Assembly (NCBI RefSeq): GCF_018688235.1
Contig: NZ_CP061313.1
Location: 789,130 to 853,129, forward strand
Direction of reading: 5' to 3'
Origin: Polynucleobacter sp. AP-Nino-20-G2
Lineage (GTDB): Bacteria > Pseudomonadota > Gammaproteobacteria > Burkholderiales > Burkholderiaceae
Length of the DNA stretch: 64,000 bases
A program made the position numbers and the translations under genes. The notes under the pieces are model-generated. The model was not told where the DNA came from, did no database searches, and was given only the letters and a program-made list of their open reading frames with translations. Shown here piece by piece: positions 1 through 9,532 of this stretch. Every line of letters begins with the position of its first letter. Position 1 is the first letter of the stretch.

Positions 1-1311
1 CTTGCATTTGTCGGTCGCATGGGTGATGTATCGCTAGTTGCGATGAATGGTTTGTTTCAATCAGACCCGCTCTCAAATCTGTTGAAGGCCTGCTCATGCG
101 GCGCGGTATTGGTGAGCCTGGTGTATTCCAAGCAATACCTCACCGATCGCGCGATGTTCCGCCCAGATTTTATTGTGCTGGCTTTATTGGCCCTCTTGGG
201 TCAATGCGTACTCATCTCCGGCGCCAATCTTCTGACGCTCTACCTCGGTCTTGAACTAATGGCATTGCCAACCTATGCTTTAGTAGCGATGCGTCACAAC
301 AGCGAGAAGAGCGTTGAGGCTGGTATTAAGTACTTCATTCTGGGCGCCTTGGCATCTGGTTTCTTGCTCTACGGCATGTCGATGTTGTATGGCGTAACCG
401 GCTCTCTCGATTTAATCGAAATCTTTAGAACGGTTGCCGATCCACGTGTCAATCATTTGGTGATGGCATTTGGCTTGGTGTTTATTGTCTCTGGCCTTGC
501 ATTTAAATTGGGCGTCGTGCCATTTCATATGTGGGTGCCCGATGTATATCAAGGTGCGCCAACTGCTGTGACTTTAATGATTGCGGCGGCGCCGAAATTG
601 GCGGCGTTTGCTTTGCTATTCCGCTTGCTAGTCAATACCTTGTTGCCACTGTTGGGTGACTGGCAACCCATGTTGGTGTTGCTGGCCCTATTGTCTTTGG
701 TAGTGGGTAACGTTACGGCGATTGCTCAAACGAATATCAAACGTATGTTGGCGTATTCCGCGATTGCGCAGATGGGTTTTGTATTGCTGGGTATGTTGTC
801 GGTGTTTGATGACCATGCATTTAGCGCATCCATGTTTTACGCCGTGACTTATGTTTTAACTACCCTGGGTAGTTTCGGCCTCTTGATGATGCTATCCCGT
901 AAAGGTCACGATTGTGAGACCTTGGATGACCTCAAAGGGCTTAATAAACGCCACCCATGGTTCGCATTTATTGGTTTGGTGATGATGTTCTCTTTGGCAG
1001 GTATTCCACCAACGGTCGGTTTTGCCGCTAAGTTGGGTGTATTAGAGGCTTTGGTTGATGCAGAGCACACCTTCTTGGCTGTGATTGCCGTGATCGCTTC
1101 TTTGATCGGTGCTTTCTACTACCTCAGAGTGGTTAAGGTAATGTACTTTGATGAGCCAAAAGAGGAGCATGCATCCGAGGTTTCTGGATCTGGATTTGCC
1201 CGCGGACTCCTGAGTCTGAATGCGGTATTGGTTCTTGCCTTGGGGACTTTCCCGGCAGGTTTGATGGCGATCTGCCTTGACGCGATGCGTAGGACTCTTT
1301 TGGGTTCTTAA
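1..1311 (+). CDS. nuoN: NADH-quinone oxidoreductase subunit N (5' end outside window)
   Basis: Proton-pumping membrane subunit of respiratory complex I, an antiporter-like protein of the inner membrane. The reading frame is already open at base 1 and runs to a TAA at 1309-1311, so the N-terminus lies upstream; family members are about 480-490 residues and about 436 are visible. The protein is almost entirely hydrophobic helices and has the family's conserved Lys-containing segments (IKYFILGALASG and TNIKRMLAYSAIAQMG). As the usual last nuo gene it is followed directly by a hairpin terminator. An in-frame ATG at 19 is internal, not the start. Confidence 0.95.
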   Translation, partial: LAFVGRMGDVSLVAMNGLFQSDPLSNLLKACSCGAVLVSLVYSKQYLTDRAMFRPDFIVLALLALLGQCVLISGANLLTLYLGLELMALPTYALVAMRHNSEKSVEAGIKYFILGALASGFLLYGMSMLYGVTGSLDLIEIFRTVADPRVNHLVMAFGLVFIVSGLAFKLGVVPFHMWVPDVYQGAPTAVTLMIAAAPKLAAFALLFRLLVNTLLPLLGDWQPMLVLLALLSLVVGNVTAIAQTNIKRMLAYSAIAQMGFVLLGMLSVFDDHAFSASMFYAVTYVLTTLGSFGLLMMLSRKGHDCETLDDLKGLNKRHPWFAFIGLVMMFSLAGIPPTVGFAAKLGVLEALVDAEHTFLAVIAVIASLIGAFYYLRVVKVMYFDEPKEEHASEVSGSGFARGLLSLNAVLVLALGTFPAGLMAICLDAMRRTLLGS

Positions 1312-1334
1312 GCATCACCACTACAGCATCAAAT

Positions 1335-1366
1335 AAAGGCTCCAAAAAGGGGCCTTTGTCTTTTAT
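1335..1366 (+). terminator. Rho-independent terminator of the nuo operon
   Basis: A 9-bp stem (AAAGGCTCC pairing with GGGGCCTTT, one T-G pair) closes an A5 loop and is followed by the T-rich run GTCTTTTA. It lies 23 bases after the nuoN stop and before the NUDIX gene. Confidence 0.8.
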
Positions 1367-1414
1367 GTCACAAAGGTTTTGTAAGATGCCCATTCCTTAT
1401 TAGAAAGCTGACTT

Positions 1415-2014
1415 ATGACCGAAAAAACTTTTCAAGATCTTCCTTCAGGAGACTTGCATTTAAAGGAGGAACGTGTCTCGGGTGAGGAAATTTACAGCGG
1501 TATTTTTCTGAATATGAAGCGCGATCAGGTGCGTCTTCCTGATGGCAGGCAAGCGGTGCGTGAATATCTTACGCATCCTGGCGCTGTAGCCATTCTGGCA
1601 ATTTTGGATGATGGTAGGGTGCTGATGGAGCGGCAATACCGTTATCCGATTGCAAAAGCGTGTATTGAGATTCCTGCAGGCAAGCTTGAGGTTGGTGAAG
1701 ATCGACTCTTATGCGCCAAGCGTGAGCTCGAGGAAGAGACTGGTTATTCAGCTAGTAAATGGAGTTTTATCCGCCGCATTCATCCGGTGATTTCTTATTC
1801 AACCGAATTCATTGATATCTATTTGGCCGAAGGTTTGGTCTCAGGCAAAAGCCATTTAGACGAAGAGGAATTTTTAGATGTCTTTGCCGCATCTCTTGAT
1901 CAATTATTGGCATGGGTGGAGCAGGGCGAGATTACTGACGTTAAGACAACGATTGCCACCTACTGGCTAGATCGCTATCGCCGTGGGCTGGTTGCTCCCC
2001 AAGCCATTGAGTAG
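1415..2014 (+). CDS. NUDIX hydrolase, ADP-ribose pyrophosphatase type
   Basis: Predicted cytosolic hydrolase of nucleoside diphosphate-linked compounds, most likely ADP-ribose. The full NUDIX box is present at residues 89-111: G89, E95, R103-E104-L105, E107-E108, G110. The upstream GAVAILAILDDGRVLMERQYRYP strand pattern is typical of the ADP-ribose pyrophosphatase subgroup. Length (199 aa) fits that family. It stands alone after the nuo terminator, a placement common in Burkholderiales. The substrate is inferred from family resemblance only. Confidence 0.88.
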   Translation: MTEKTFQDLPSGDLHLKEERVSGEEIYSGIFLNMKRDQVRLPDGRQAVREYLTHPGAVAILAILDDGRVLMERQYRYPIAKACIEIPAGKLEVGEDRLLCAKRELEEETGYSASKWSFIRRIHPVISYSTEFIDIYLAEGLVSGKSHLDEEEFLDVFAASLDQLLAWVEQGEITDVKTTIATYWLDRYRRGLVAPQAIE

Positions 2015-2078
2015 GACCTTCTGAAACCTATTAAAATAGGGGTATTGAATTTAGCAGTTTTGCCCCTATATAGCTCTT

Positions 2079-2597
2079 ATGAAAGTTTATAACCTCGCTT
2101 GCCCACTAGACCATCGCTTTGAAGGATGGTTTGCCTCGGAAGAGGATTGCCTTGCTCAGCAAGACAAAGGGATGCTTGCGTGCCCCATTTGCGATAGCAC
2201 CGAAATTACCCGGATGCCTTCCGCACCTCATATTGCTAAATCAGGTTCCAGCAAAGAAGCACCGGCCTCAACAGAGTTAGCCGTAGCGAATGCGGATGTT
2301 GGCAGTATGGGCAGTGCTTTAAGCGGCGATGTGGTTGCCTTAACGGGTAGCGACCATTCTCAGCTGGAAGCCCAGGTGCAGGCGGCCTTTTTGAAGGGCA
2401 TGCGTGAGCTAATGGGGCGCTCTGAGGATGTGGGCAACTCTTTTGCTGAAGAGGCTCGCAAGATTCATTACAAAGAGTCTCCTGAGAGAAGTATTCGGGG
2501 GCAAACTACGCTCGATGAGGCTGAGGCTTTGCGGGAAGAGGGTATCGAGGTAATGGCTATGCCAATGTTGCCAGCCCTGAAAAACACTCTGCAGTAG
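2079..2597 (+). CDS. DUF1178 family protein with N-terminal zinc-ribbon-like motif
   Basis: Small protein of unknown function. Cys8, His12, Cys35 and Cys38 form a plausible metal site in the first 40 residues, followed by a low-complexity linker and a conserved helical C-terminus that includes EEARKIHYKESPERSIRG, the DUF1178 signature region. Length 172 aa is normal. It sits between the NUDIX gene and an amino acid transporter with no clear functional link to either. Confidence 0.82.
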   Translation: MKVYNLACPLDHRFEGWFASEEDCLAQQDKGMLACPICDSTEITRMPSAPHIAKSGSSKEAPASTELAVANADVGSMGSALSGDVVALTGSDHSQLEAQVQAAFLKGMRELMGRSEDVGNSFAEEARKIHYKESPERSIRGQTTLDEAEALREEGIEVMAMPMLPALKNTLQ

Positions 2598-2681
2598 TCA
2601 AGTTTCACCCTAAATCCCCTATACTTGCCTGAGAGCCCAATACGGGGCTTTACCATCTCAACAGGATAGGAGTAACACCTC

Positions 2682-3434
2682 ATGAAACGCCTTTTTCTGG
2701 CATTGATTGCCGCCGTTCTAGCGCTAAGCATTTTGGCTTGCTCCAAGTCTCCAGGTTCTAAAGAAATCAAGGTGGCTGTTTCTCCTGCATCTCCTCCAAT
2801 GTTGTTTGATGATAAAGGTCAGATTGTTGGCGTCGATATGGATATATTTCAGGGATATTGCCAATCCCGCGGCTGTACATTGAAGGTAACTCCGTATGAT
2901 TGGGCTGGCATGCTTGGCGCGGTTTCTAGCGGTCAGGCCGATGTTGCTTTCTCCGGAATCTCCATCACCGATAAGCGTAAAGAGGCGATGGATTTTTCCC
3001 AGCCTTATTACGACAATGCCTGGCATCTCGTGAGTATGAAGAATAAAAATATTCAGATTACCGATTTGAATCAGCTGAAAAAATACTCGATTGGCTATCC
3101 GCGTGGCATGGCCTACGATGATCTTATTAAGAATGAATTAGAGCCAAAGGGCTACTACTCATTAAGCAAGGTCAAGCTCTATCCTTCATATGCCGAAGTG
3201 ATCACCGATCTACAAAATGGAAATCTGGATTTAGCTTTTATTGAAGAGCCTGTGTTCCTCAATTATGAAAATAAGCTTAAGCTGCCCATTCAGAGTAGTT
3301 ATGTATTCAAGGGTTTTGATAAGCTGGGATTTGCTTTTGCTAAGGGCTCAAAACTGCGTGATGACTTTGATAAGTACCTCAACGAACTTGGTCCTGAAAA
3401 AATCAAGTCAATCCTTGATAAGTGGATGAAATAA
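2682..3434 (+). CDS. Amino acid ABC transporter substrate-binding lipoprotein
   Basis: Periplasmic binding component (family 3 solute-binding fold) of a polar amino acid importer. The signal peptide ends in a lipobox with Cys20 (LSILAC), so it should be anchored to the inner membrane. The AVSPASPPMLFDDKGQIVGVD opening and the YDWAGMLGAVSSGQADVAFSG segment are typical of His/Arg/Gln-binding proteins. A strong Shine-Dalgarno (AGGAG, about 10 bases before ATG 2682) fixes the start. It is the first of four genes SBP-permease-ATPase-permease. The exact ligand cannot be told. Confidence 0.9.
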   Translation: MKRLFLALIAAVLALSILACSKSPGSKEIKVAVSPASPPMLFDDKGQIVGVDMDIFQGYCQSRGCTLKVTPYDWAGMLGAVSSGQADVAFSGISITDKRKEAMDFSQPYYDNAWHLVSMKNKNIQITDLNQLKKYSIGYPRGMAYDDLIKNELEPKGYYSLSKVKLYPSYAEVITDLQNGNLDLAFIEEPVFLNYENKLKLPIQSSYVFKGFDKLGFAFAKGSKLRDDFDKYLNELGPEKIKSILDKWMK

Positions 3435-3481
3435 GCTAGCTCAGCGCCCTCAATCATCGTTGATATAAGAAGGCTTCTTCC

Positions 3482-4135
3482 GTGACTTTCTTCGATATTC
3501 TTGCTCAACTAGCGCAAGGAGTCTCTTACACGGTCATTGTGACGCTTGTTTGTTCTTCCACTGGCTTAGTTGTTAGCCTCATACTGGCTAGCCTTCATCG
3601 ACTACATCTTCCAGTTCTTACCGCTTGTATTGATTGCTACACCTATATTTTTCGAGGTGTACCGGTTCTAGTATTGCTATTCATGGTCTATTTCGGCTTG
3701 CCAGGCCTGGGCTTTAAGGTGCCACCGTTGATGGCAATGGCATTAAGTTTGGGCTTGGTTGCCTCAGCTTATTTGGCGGAGGTATTTAGGGGCGCATTCC
3801 TTTCGGTAGACTCAGCAGAGGTTCTGGCGGCGCAAGCTATGGGTATGAGTCGCATTCAAGTGCTTTGGTATATCGAGTTGCCGCAGATGCTGCGATTTTC
3901 TGTTCCCGGCATGGTGAATGAATTTACCTCTGTATTGAAGTACTCCCCATTTGCATATACCGTGGGTATTCCAGAAATTACTAAACAGGCAATGACGCTA
4001 ACCTCAACGACCTTGCGTGGAGTGGAGATTTATCTGGCAGTTGGCATTTTATATTTTGTTATTTATCGAGTCTGCTTGGTTGGTGTGCAGGTTCTGAGTA
4101 AACGTTTTCAGATTCCAGGGATTAGTCCTGCATGA
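3482..4135 (+). CDS. Amino acid ABC transporter permease (HisM/GlnP type)
   Basis: Inner-membrane permease of the importer. 217 residues with about five hydrophobic helices; the EAA coupling loop is visible at about residues 113-135 (SAEVLAAQAMGMSRIQVLW), which docks on the ATPase. It starts at a GTG (3482) 47 bases after the binding protein. It likely pairs with the second permease encoded at 4931 to form the channel. Confidence 0.9.
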   Translation: MTFFDILAQLAQGVSYTVIVTLVCSSTGLVVSLILASLHRLHLPVLTACIDCYTYIFRGVPVLVLLFMVYFGLPGLGFKVPPLMAMALSLGLVASAYLAEVFRGAFLSVDSAEVLAAQAMGMSRIQVLWYIELPQMLRFSVPGMVNEFTSVLKYSPFAYTVGIPEITKQAMTLTSTTLRGVEIYLAVGILYFVIYRVCLVGVQVLSKRFQIPGISPA

Positions 4136-4199
4136 TCATGCAATTTCAGTTAGAACCCCAACACCAATATCCAATTCCTTTTTTGTGCGAGGCTAGCGC

Positions 4200-4931
4200 G
4201 TGGCATTAATTCAAGTCCGAGATCTCGTTAAAGAATTCGACGGCCAAACCGTTCTATCTAATATCAACCTCGATTTAAATGAGGGTGATGTCAGAGTTCT
4301 GATGGGCGCTTCAGGCTCAGGCAAGTCCACGCTATTGCGTTGCTTAAATCGCTTGATTGAGCCGACCTCCGGCTCAATCATCTTTGAGGGCAATGAAGTG
4401 CTGGGTCCTAATGTCAACGTCAGAGAGTTACGCAAGCAAATTGGTTTTGTATTTCAGCAATTCGCTCTATATAGCCATCTCAATGTTCTGGATAACGTTT
4501 CCCTTGGTTTGCGTAAATTGCATGGCATGAGCAAATCTGCCGCTAAGGAGAGGGCGCTATTAGAGCTTTCCCATTTTGATATGACGTCGCATCAAGATAA
4601 ATATCCCTCCCAGCTGTCGGGTGGTCAAAAGCAGCGGGTGGCAATTGCTCGTGCGCTGGCAATGGATCCTGCGGTGCTTGTTTTAGATGAACCCACTTCC
4701 GCTTTAGATCCGGTCATGTCAAGAGATGTTGCTGATTTGATTAATCGCCTACATGGCGATGGTATTTCGATGATTTGCGTAACGCATGATCTCAATTTAG
4801 CACGCAATATTTCCGATACGGCGATGTTTTTAGATCGCGGTGTCATTCGTGCAGATGATCGAATAGATGTGCTTGCAAAGCATTCCGATCCAGAAATTCA
4901 AGCATTCTTTGGAAGTAAGGAAAGGACTTGA
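4200..4931 (+). CDS. Amino acid ABC transporter ATP-binding protein
   Basis: ATPase of the polar amino acid importer, cytosolic face. Walker A GASGSGKST at 36-44, Q-loop at about 86, signature LSGGQ at 139-143, Walker B VLVLDEP at 159-165, and a switch His in VTHD. 243 aa is the usual length. It starts at GTG 4200; its stop overlaps the next start by one base, so translation is probably coupled. Confidence 0.93.
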   Translation: MALIQVRDLVKEFDGQTVLSNINLDLNEGDVRVLMGASGSGKSTLLRCLNRLIEPTSGSIIFEGNEVLGPNVNVRELRKQIGFVFQQFALYSHLNVLDNVSLGLRKLHGMSKSAAKERALLELSHFDMTSHQDKYPSQLSGGQKQRVAIARALAMDPAVLVLDEPTSALDPVMSRDVADLINRLHGDGISMICVTHDLNLARNISDTAMFLDRGVIRADDRIDVLAKHSDPEIQAFFGSKERT

Positions 4932-5596
4932 TGGGTTCTTGGTCCTCCTTTGCGAGGGATCTCTCGGAGCAGTTGCCTTTAATTTTCGCTGGTTTGCTCA
5001 AAACCATTCAGCTTGCCGGTCTCATTAGTATTTCTGGCTTGCTCTTAGGTATTGTGGTTTTTTATCTGACGCTTAGTAAAAATGCTGCTGTTCGTAATTG
5101 CATCAACGGATACATCTCTTTCTTTATTGGGATGCCTTTAATCGTATTGCTGTTCTTGATGTACTACGGTTTGCCGCAGTGGGGCATTCGTTTATCCCCA
5201 TTTACAGTGGCTTTTATCGGCTTTAGCTTCAACGTGGCCGCCTATAACGCGGCTTACCTTAAGACTGCATATAACGGCTTAGATAAGACCCAGCTTGAGG
5301 CGGCTAGCGCTCAAGGCTTTACTCCTTTGCAAATATTTCGACTCATTACATTGCCACAGGTCATTCGCCTATCCATTCCGGCGCTGACCAATCAAGTGAT
5401 TGCCAATCTGAAGGATAGCTCTGTTGCCTTCTTGATTCAGTACACTGAATTTTTCGCCAGAATCCAAGAATTGGCCGCCACCAATTTTCAATTCTTCAAG
5501 GCTTACTTAGTGGCGGCTTTGGTTTATTTGGCTTTAGTTTCCGCGATCGTCTTGTGTTCACGCGCAATCGAGCGGCGTTACTTCATTCCGGCCTAG
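4931..5596 (+). CDS. Amino acid ABC transporter permease, second subunit
   Basis: Second membrane subunit of the same importer (221 aa, about five hydrophobic segments; EAA loop LEAASAQGFTPLQIFRLITLPQ). The ATG at 4931 shares a base with the ATPase stop (TGATG); a TTG three bases upstream is in frame but inside that stop overlap, so 4931 is preferred. Last gene of the operon, followed by a strong hairpin. Confidence 0.9.
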   Translation: MGSWSSFARDLSEQLPLIFAGLLKTIQLAGLISISGLLLGIVVFYLTLSKNAAVRNCINGYISFFIGMPLIVLLFLMYYGLPQWGIRLSPFTVAFIGFSFNVAAYNAAYLKTAYNGLDKTQLEAASAQGFTPLQIFRLITLPQVIRLSIPALTNQVIANLKDSSVAFLIQYTEFFARIQELAATNFQFFKAYLVAALVYLALVSAIVLCSRAIERRYFIPA

Positions 5597-5618
5597 TAAA
5601 TCATTTAGCTGAGACAAA

Positions 5619-5650
5619 AAAATAGCGATCCTAAGATCGCTATTTTGTTA
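5619..5650. terminator. Bidirectional terminator between the ABC operon and mmsA
   Basis: A perfect 12-bp inverted repeat (AAAATAGCGATC, loop CTAA, GATCGCTATTTT) with A/T runs on both sides sits between the convergent permease and mmsA genes, so it can stop transcripts from either side. Confidence 0.9.
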
Positions 5651-5668
5651 TGTGGCTAACTCGTCACA

Positions 5669-7189
5669 TTACTTCGAAGTCGGCATCACAAACTCTGCGC
5701 CTTTAGCAATGCTCTCAGGCCAGCGCTGCATGACGCTCTTTTGCTTGGTGTAGAAGCGAACACCTTCTTTGCCATACGCATGCATATCGCCAAAGAGGGA
5801 TTTCTTCCAGCCACCAAAGCCATGCCAAGCCATTGGAACAGGGATAGGTACGTTAATACCAACCATGCCAACTTGAACGCGGCGCGCAAATTCACGGGCA
5901 ATATTGCCATCGCTTGTAAAGCAAGCTACGCCGTTGCCAAACTCGCAAGAGTTCACTAGATTCAAAGCCTCGGTAAAGTTCGCTACGCGCAGGCAAGACA
6001 GTACTGGTCCGAAGATTTCTTCCAAGTAGATCTTCATGTCAGGGGTCACGTTATCGAAGAGAGTCCCTCCGATGAAAAAGCCATTTTCATGGCCTGGTAC
6101 TTTGAGACCGCGACCATCTACCAAGAGTTTTGCGCCAGAAGCAACGCCACTCTCGATGTAGCCAGTAATGCGCTCTAAAGCGGCCTTGGTAACAATCGGG
6201 CCCATTTCAGCATCGAGTTCCATGCCGTTTTTCACTTTGAGTGTCTTGGTGCGCTCAATCAGTTTTGGCATGATTTTTTCTGCAACATCGCCCACGAGGA
6301 CTGCTACAGAAATTGCCATGCAACGCTCGCCGGCAGAGCCGTAAGCTGCGCCAATGAGGGCATCAATTGTTTTGTCGATGTCGGCGTCAGGCATGACAAC
6401 CATGTGGTTCTTGGCGCCGCCGAGTGCTTGGGAGCGCTTACCAAAGTGAGCGCAACGCTCATAAATATAGTTTGCAATCGGGGTTGAGCCAACAAAGCTC
6501 ACTGCTTTCACGTCAGGGTTCTCAATCAAAGCATCAACCGCTTCTTTGTCGCCTTGTACCACGTTAAATACACCATCAGGCAAGCCAGCCTCCTTGAGGA
6601 GCTTAGCCATAAATAGGGATGCGGATGGATCGGTTGGGCTTGGCTTCAGAATGAAGGTGTTGCCGCATGCAATGGCCACAGGGAACATCCACATTGGCAC
6701 CATGACTGGAAAATTAAATGGCGTGACGCCGGCAACGACGCCCAACGGTTGGCGCATGACCCAGTTATCGATGTCTGTAGACACCTGTTCTGTGTAATCG
6801 CCCTTGAGAAGCTCGGGAATGCCAGTGGCAAACTCCACAATATCAATGCCGCGGGTGACTTCACCTTGGGCATCGGTAAATACTTTTCCATGCTCCGCAG
6901 TAATGATGGCGGCTAGTTCATCGCGATTGGCATTGAGCAGTTCAAGATACTTGAACATGATGCGCGCGCGGCGCAGTGGGGAGGTTTGGCTCCATGTCTG
7001 AAACGCGGTTTGGGCAATAGCTACGGCATCGTCAATTTCTTTACGGCTTGCCAGCGCTACACGCCTAGCAACAGCGCCAGTAGAAGGGTTAAATACGTCT
7101 GCAAAGCGACCGTTTTTAGGGTTCAGGATCTTGCCGCCAACAAAGTGGCCAATATCTTCTTTTGATTCAAAAGCTTGCGGTGCGCTCAT
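5669..7189 (-). CDS. mmsA: CoA-acylating methylmalonate-semialdehyde dehydrogenase
   Basis: Oxidises (methyl)malonate semialdehyde with NAD and CoA to propionyl- or acetyl-CoA, in valine, inositol or beta-alanine breakdown. The 506-aa aldehyde dehydrogenase has Asn159 in TPFNFP, the KPSP cofactor loop and the catalytic Cys290 in AGERCMAIS, the form typical of MmsA rather than general aldehyde dehydrogenases. It is monocistronic and divergent from the flavin oxidoreductase gene. Propionyl-CoA production would link to the propionyl-CoA synthetase at 19 kb, but they are not co-located. Confidence 0.93.
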   Translation of the reverse strand: MSAPQAFESKEDIGHFVGGKILNPKNGRFADVFNPSTGAVARRVALASRKEIDDAVAIAQTAFQTWSQTSPLRRARIMFKYLELLNANRDELAAIITAEHGKVFTDAQGEVTRGIDIVEFATGIPELLKGDYTEQVSTDIDNWVMRQPLGVVAGVTPFNFPVMVPMWMFPVAIACGNTFILKPSPTDPSASLFMAKLLKEAGLPDGVFNVVQGDKEAVDALIENPDVKAVSFVGSTPIANYIYERCAHFGKRSQALGGAKNHMVVMPDADIDKTIDALIGAAYGSAGERCMAISVAVLVGDVAEKIMPKLIERTKTLKVKNGMELDAEMGPIVTKAALERITGYIESGVASGAKLLVDGRGLKVPGHENGFFIGGTLFDNVTPDMKIYLEEIFGPVLSCLRVANFTEALNLVNSCEFGNGVACFTSDGNIAREFARRVQVGMVGINVPIPVPMAWHGFGGWKKSLFGDMHAYGKEGVRFYTKQKSVMQRWPESIAKGAEFVMPTSK

Positions 7190-7351
7190 AGTGTTTTGCT
7201 TAATAGTTTCTAATAGTTTTAGTTAAATAAAGGCTGTGGCTGCTCGCCAACACGTCTTTAAAGTCTCGTTTATCCTACTTTAGTTATTCTATCGCTTTCG
7301 GCTGAATTTCGCATTCTTGCCCCCTATATTTAGTGTCAAAAAGGTCCTGTT

Positions 7352-8473
7352 ATGAGTCTTTTATTCTCCCCCTTTGTCTTAGGCTCCCCAAAGGGCTCTC
7401 TGAGCTTGGCCAACCGCATTGTGGTTGCGCCCATGTGCCAATATTCCGCGGTTAATGGGGAGGCTCAGGATTGGCATTTAATGCACTGGGCCAACCTGCT
7501 AAATAGCGGCGCGGGACTATTTATCATTGAAGCCACGGGAGTCACTCCAGAGGCCCGTATTACCCCAGCTTGTTTGGGTTTGTGGGATGACCGCACTGAG
7601 GCTGCCCTGAACGATAAGCTGACTAGGGCCCGTACATTGGCTCCCGCTACACCAGTATTCATACAGCTTGCGCATGCTGGCCGTAAGGCCTCTAGCGCCA
7701 CTCCATGGGATGGTGGTCAGCTCTTAGCGGCGGAGCAGGGCGGTTGGGAAACGCTTGCGCCTTCAGCTATTCCTCAGTTGGCAGGTGAGCGATTGCCCCA
7801 TGAGCTCTCTAAAGCCGAATTAATGGACATCATTACCGCCTTCGTAGCTGCTGCCCAACGAGCGGAACGTATCGGTATCGATGGCATTGAGTTGCATGGT
7901 GCCCATGGATATCTTCTTCACCAGTTTTTGTCGCCAATTGCCAATCAGCGCACAGATGAATACGGTGGATCTTATGAGAACCGCATTCGCTTTCCTCTGG
8001 AATTGTTTAAGGCGGTCCGTGCCGCCTATCAGGGTGTTCTCGGTATTCGTATTTCTGCAAGTGATTGGATTGAGGGTGGTTGGACACCAGAGGAGACTGC
8101 TCACTTTGCAGCTCAGCTCAAACCTTTGGGTTGTGATTTTGTCCACATCTCCTCTGGCGGAATATCGCCATTGCAGAAGATTGCGATCGGACCCAATTAC
8201 CAGGTGCCATTTGCCAAGATTGTTAAAGACCAGTCTGGCATTCCGACGATGGCGGTGGGCTTAATTACTGACCCACACCAGGCTGAGGATATCTTGCAAA
8301 AAGGAGACGCGGATTTAATTGCGCTGGCCAGAGCCTTTTTGTACAAGCCACGCTGGGCTTGGGAGGCTGCTGCAGCACTGGGCGGTACTGTACCGTCAAA
8401 TGAGCGCTACTGGCGCTGTTTGCCGCGAGAGGCTCAGGCTATTTTTGGCGATGTCAAGGTAGGCCAGCGATAA
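7352..8473 (+). CDS. NADH:flavin oxidoreductase, Old Yellow Enzyme family (NamA/YqjM-like)
   Basis: FMN-dependent ene-reductase acting on activated C=C bonds; cytosolic. 373 aa TIM barrel. Cys29 in VVAPMCQYS and the His182/His185 pair in LHGAHGYLLHQF mark the thermophilic-like (YqjM) class, and DEYGGSYENRIRFPLE is the conserved FMN-region segment. Physiological substrate unknown. Single gene divergent from mmsA, followed 40 bases later by a Bug-type binding protein. Confidence 0.9.
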   Translation: MSLLFSPFVLGSPKGSLSLANRIVVAPMCQYSAVNGEAQDWHLMHWANLLNSGAGLFIIEATGVTPEARITPACLGLWDDRTEAALNDKLTRARTLAPATPVFIQLAHAGRKASSATPWDGGQLLAAEQGGWETLAPSAIPQLAGERLPHELSKAELMDIITAFVAAAQRAERIGIDGIELHGAHGYLLHQFLSPIANQRTDEYGGSYENRIRFPLELFKAVRAAYQGVLGIRISASDWIEGGWTPEETAHFAAQLKPLGCDFVHISSGGISPLQKIAIGPNYQVPFAKIVKDQSGIPTMAVGLITDPHQAEDILQKGDADLIALARAFLYKPRWAWEAAAALGGTVPSNERYWRCLPREAQAIFGDVKVGQR

Positions 8474-8513
8474 TGACGCTGAAGCATTCAAGATTGAATC
8501 AATGGAGATATTG

Positions 8514-9491
8514 ATGAAAAAGAAATCCGTAATCCGCCAGGCATTAGCTATCACTAGCATTGTTTTTGCAACCACCTTAGCGCACGCCCAATCCTTTCCA
8601 GATCGACCTATTACCTTAGTCGTTCCAAATCCTCCAGGAGGCTTAGTCGACACTTCGGCCCGTCTCTTAAGTGAGCCCTTAACGAGGGTCATTGGTCAGC
8701 CCGTTATTGTTGACAATAAGCCCGGAGCTAGCGGTAATGTGGCCTATCAATATGTTGCTAAGGCCAAGCCTGACGGCTACACCTTATTGATTTCCTATTC
8801 TGGCTATCACGTTGGCAACCCAGCACTCATGGATAAGCTGCCTTGGGATCCAATTGCCGATTTCTCACCAGTGGCATTGCTCACCGTCTCCACGAATGTG
8901 ATCGCGGTTCATCCATCTGTGCCAGTAAATAATCTTAAGGAATTAATCGCTTACGCCAAAGCCAATCCCGGCAAGCTCAATTACGCTTCTCAAGGTAATG
9001 GTTCTGTATCCCATATTGGCACTGAAATCTTTAAACAAAATACAGGCGTAGATATAGTCCATGTTCCTTACAAAGGGTCTGGTCCTGCAGTGCAAGATGT
9101 ATTGGCTGGTCAGGTTCAGCTCTTTATTACAACGCCGCCTTCTGTAATGCAGCATGTGCAAAGCGGCAAGCTTAAGGGGTTGGCGGTGACTGGAAAAAAT
9201 CGCCATCCTGGTATGCCCAATGTGCCAACCACTGCCCAAGCTGGCTTGCCATCATTTCAACTAGAGTCCTGGGTGGCTTTATATGCGCCAACAGGAACAC
9301 CGGCTCCAGTAATTGCTAAATTGACTGAATCGGTTAAAAAGAGCCTGGCCTTACCCGAGGTGAAGGAGCGCGCTGACGCAGCGGGTGTTGAGCTGCGTTA
9401 TCTGAATCCAACTGCGATGGACGCCTTGCTGAAAAAAGAACTTCCTTATTGGCATAAGGCGATTAAAGCCGCGAATATTTCGCTGGATTAA
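8514..9491 (+). CDS. Bug-family (TctC) periplasmic solute-binding protein
   Basis: Tripartite tricarboxylate transporter receptor type, a family strongly expanded in Burkholderiales. The ATG at 8514 is chosen because GGAG lies 6 bases upstream and it gives a clean signal peptide (MKKKSVIRQ start, cleavage near AHA-QS). The FPDRPITLVVPNPPGGLVD and KPGASGNVAYQYVAKAKPDGYT segments are family hallmarks. No TctA/TctB membrane genes are adjacent, so it is an orphan receptor with unknown ligand. Confidence 0.9.
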   Translation: MKKKSVIRQALAITSIVFATTLAHAQSFPDRPITLVVPNPPGGLVDTSARLLSEPLTRVIGQPVIVDNKPGASGNVAYQYVAKAKPDGYTLLISYSGYHVGNPALMDKLPWDPIADFSPVALLTVSTNVIAVHPSVPVNNLKELIAYAKANPGKLNYASQGNGSVSHIGTEIFKQNTGVDIVHVPYKGSGPAVQDVLAGQVQLFITTPPSVMQHVQSGKLKGLAVTGKNRHPGMPNVPTTAQAGLPSFQLESWVALYAPTGTPAPVIAKLTESVKKSLALPEVKERADAAGVELRYLNPTAMDALLKKELPYWHKAIKAANISLD

Positions 9492-9532
9492 AGAGTGTCA
9501 CTTTTCTTAAATAAATATTGAATGAATCATTG

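Noticed and set aside
9495..9512. GTGTCAC followed by TTTT and CTTAAAT before the SprT-like gene
   Set aside because: Second unit matches only 4 of 7 and the context is unrelated to phosphate; likely chance.
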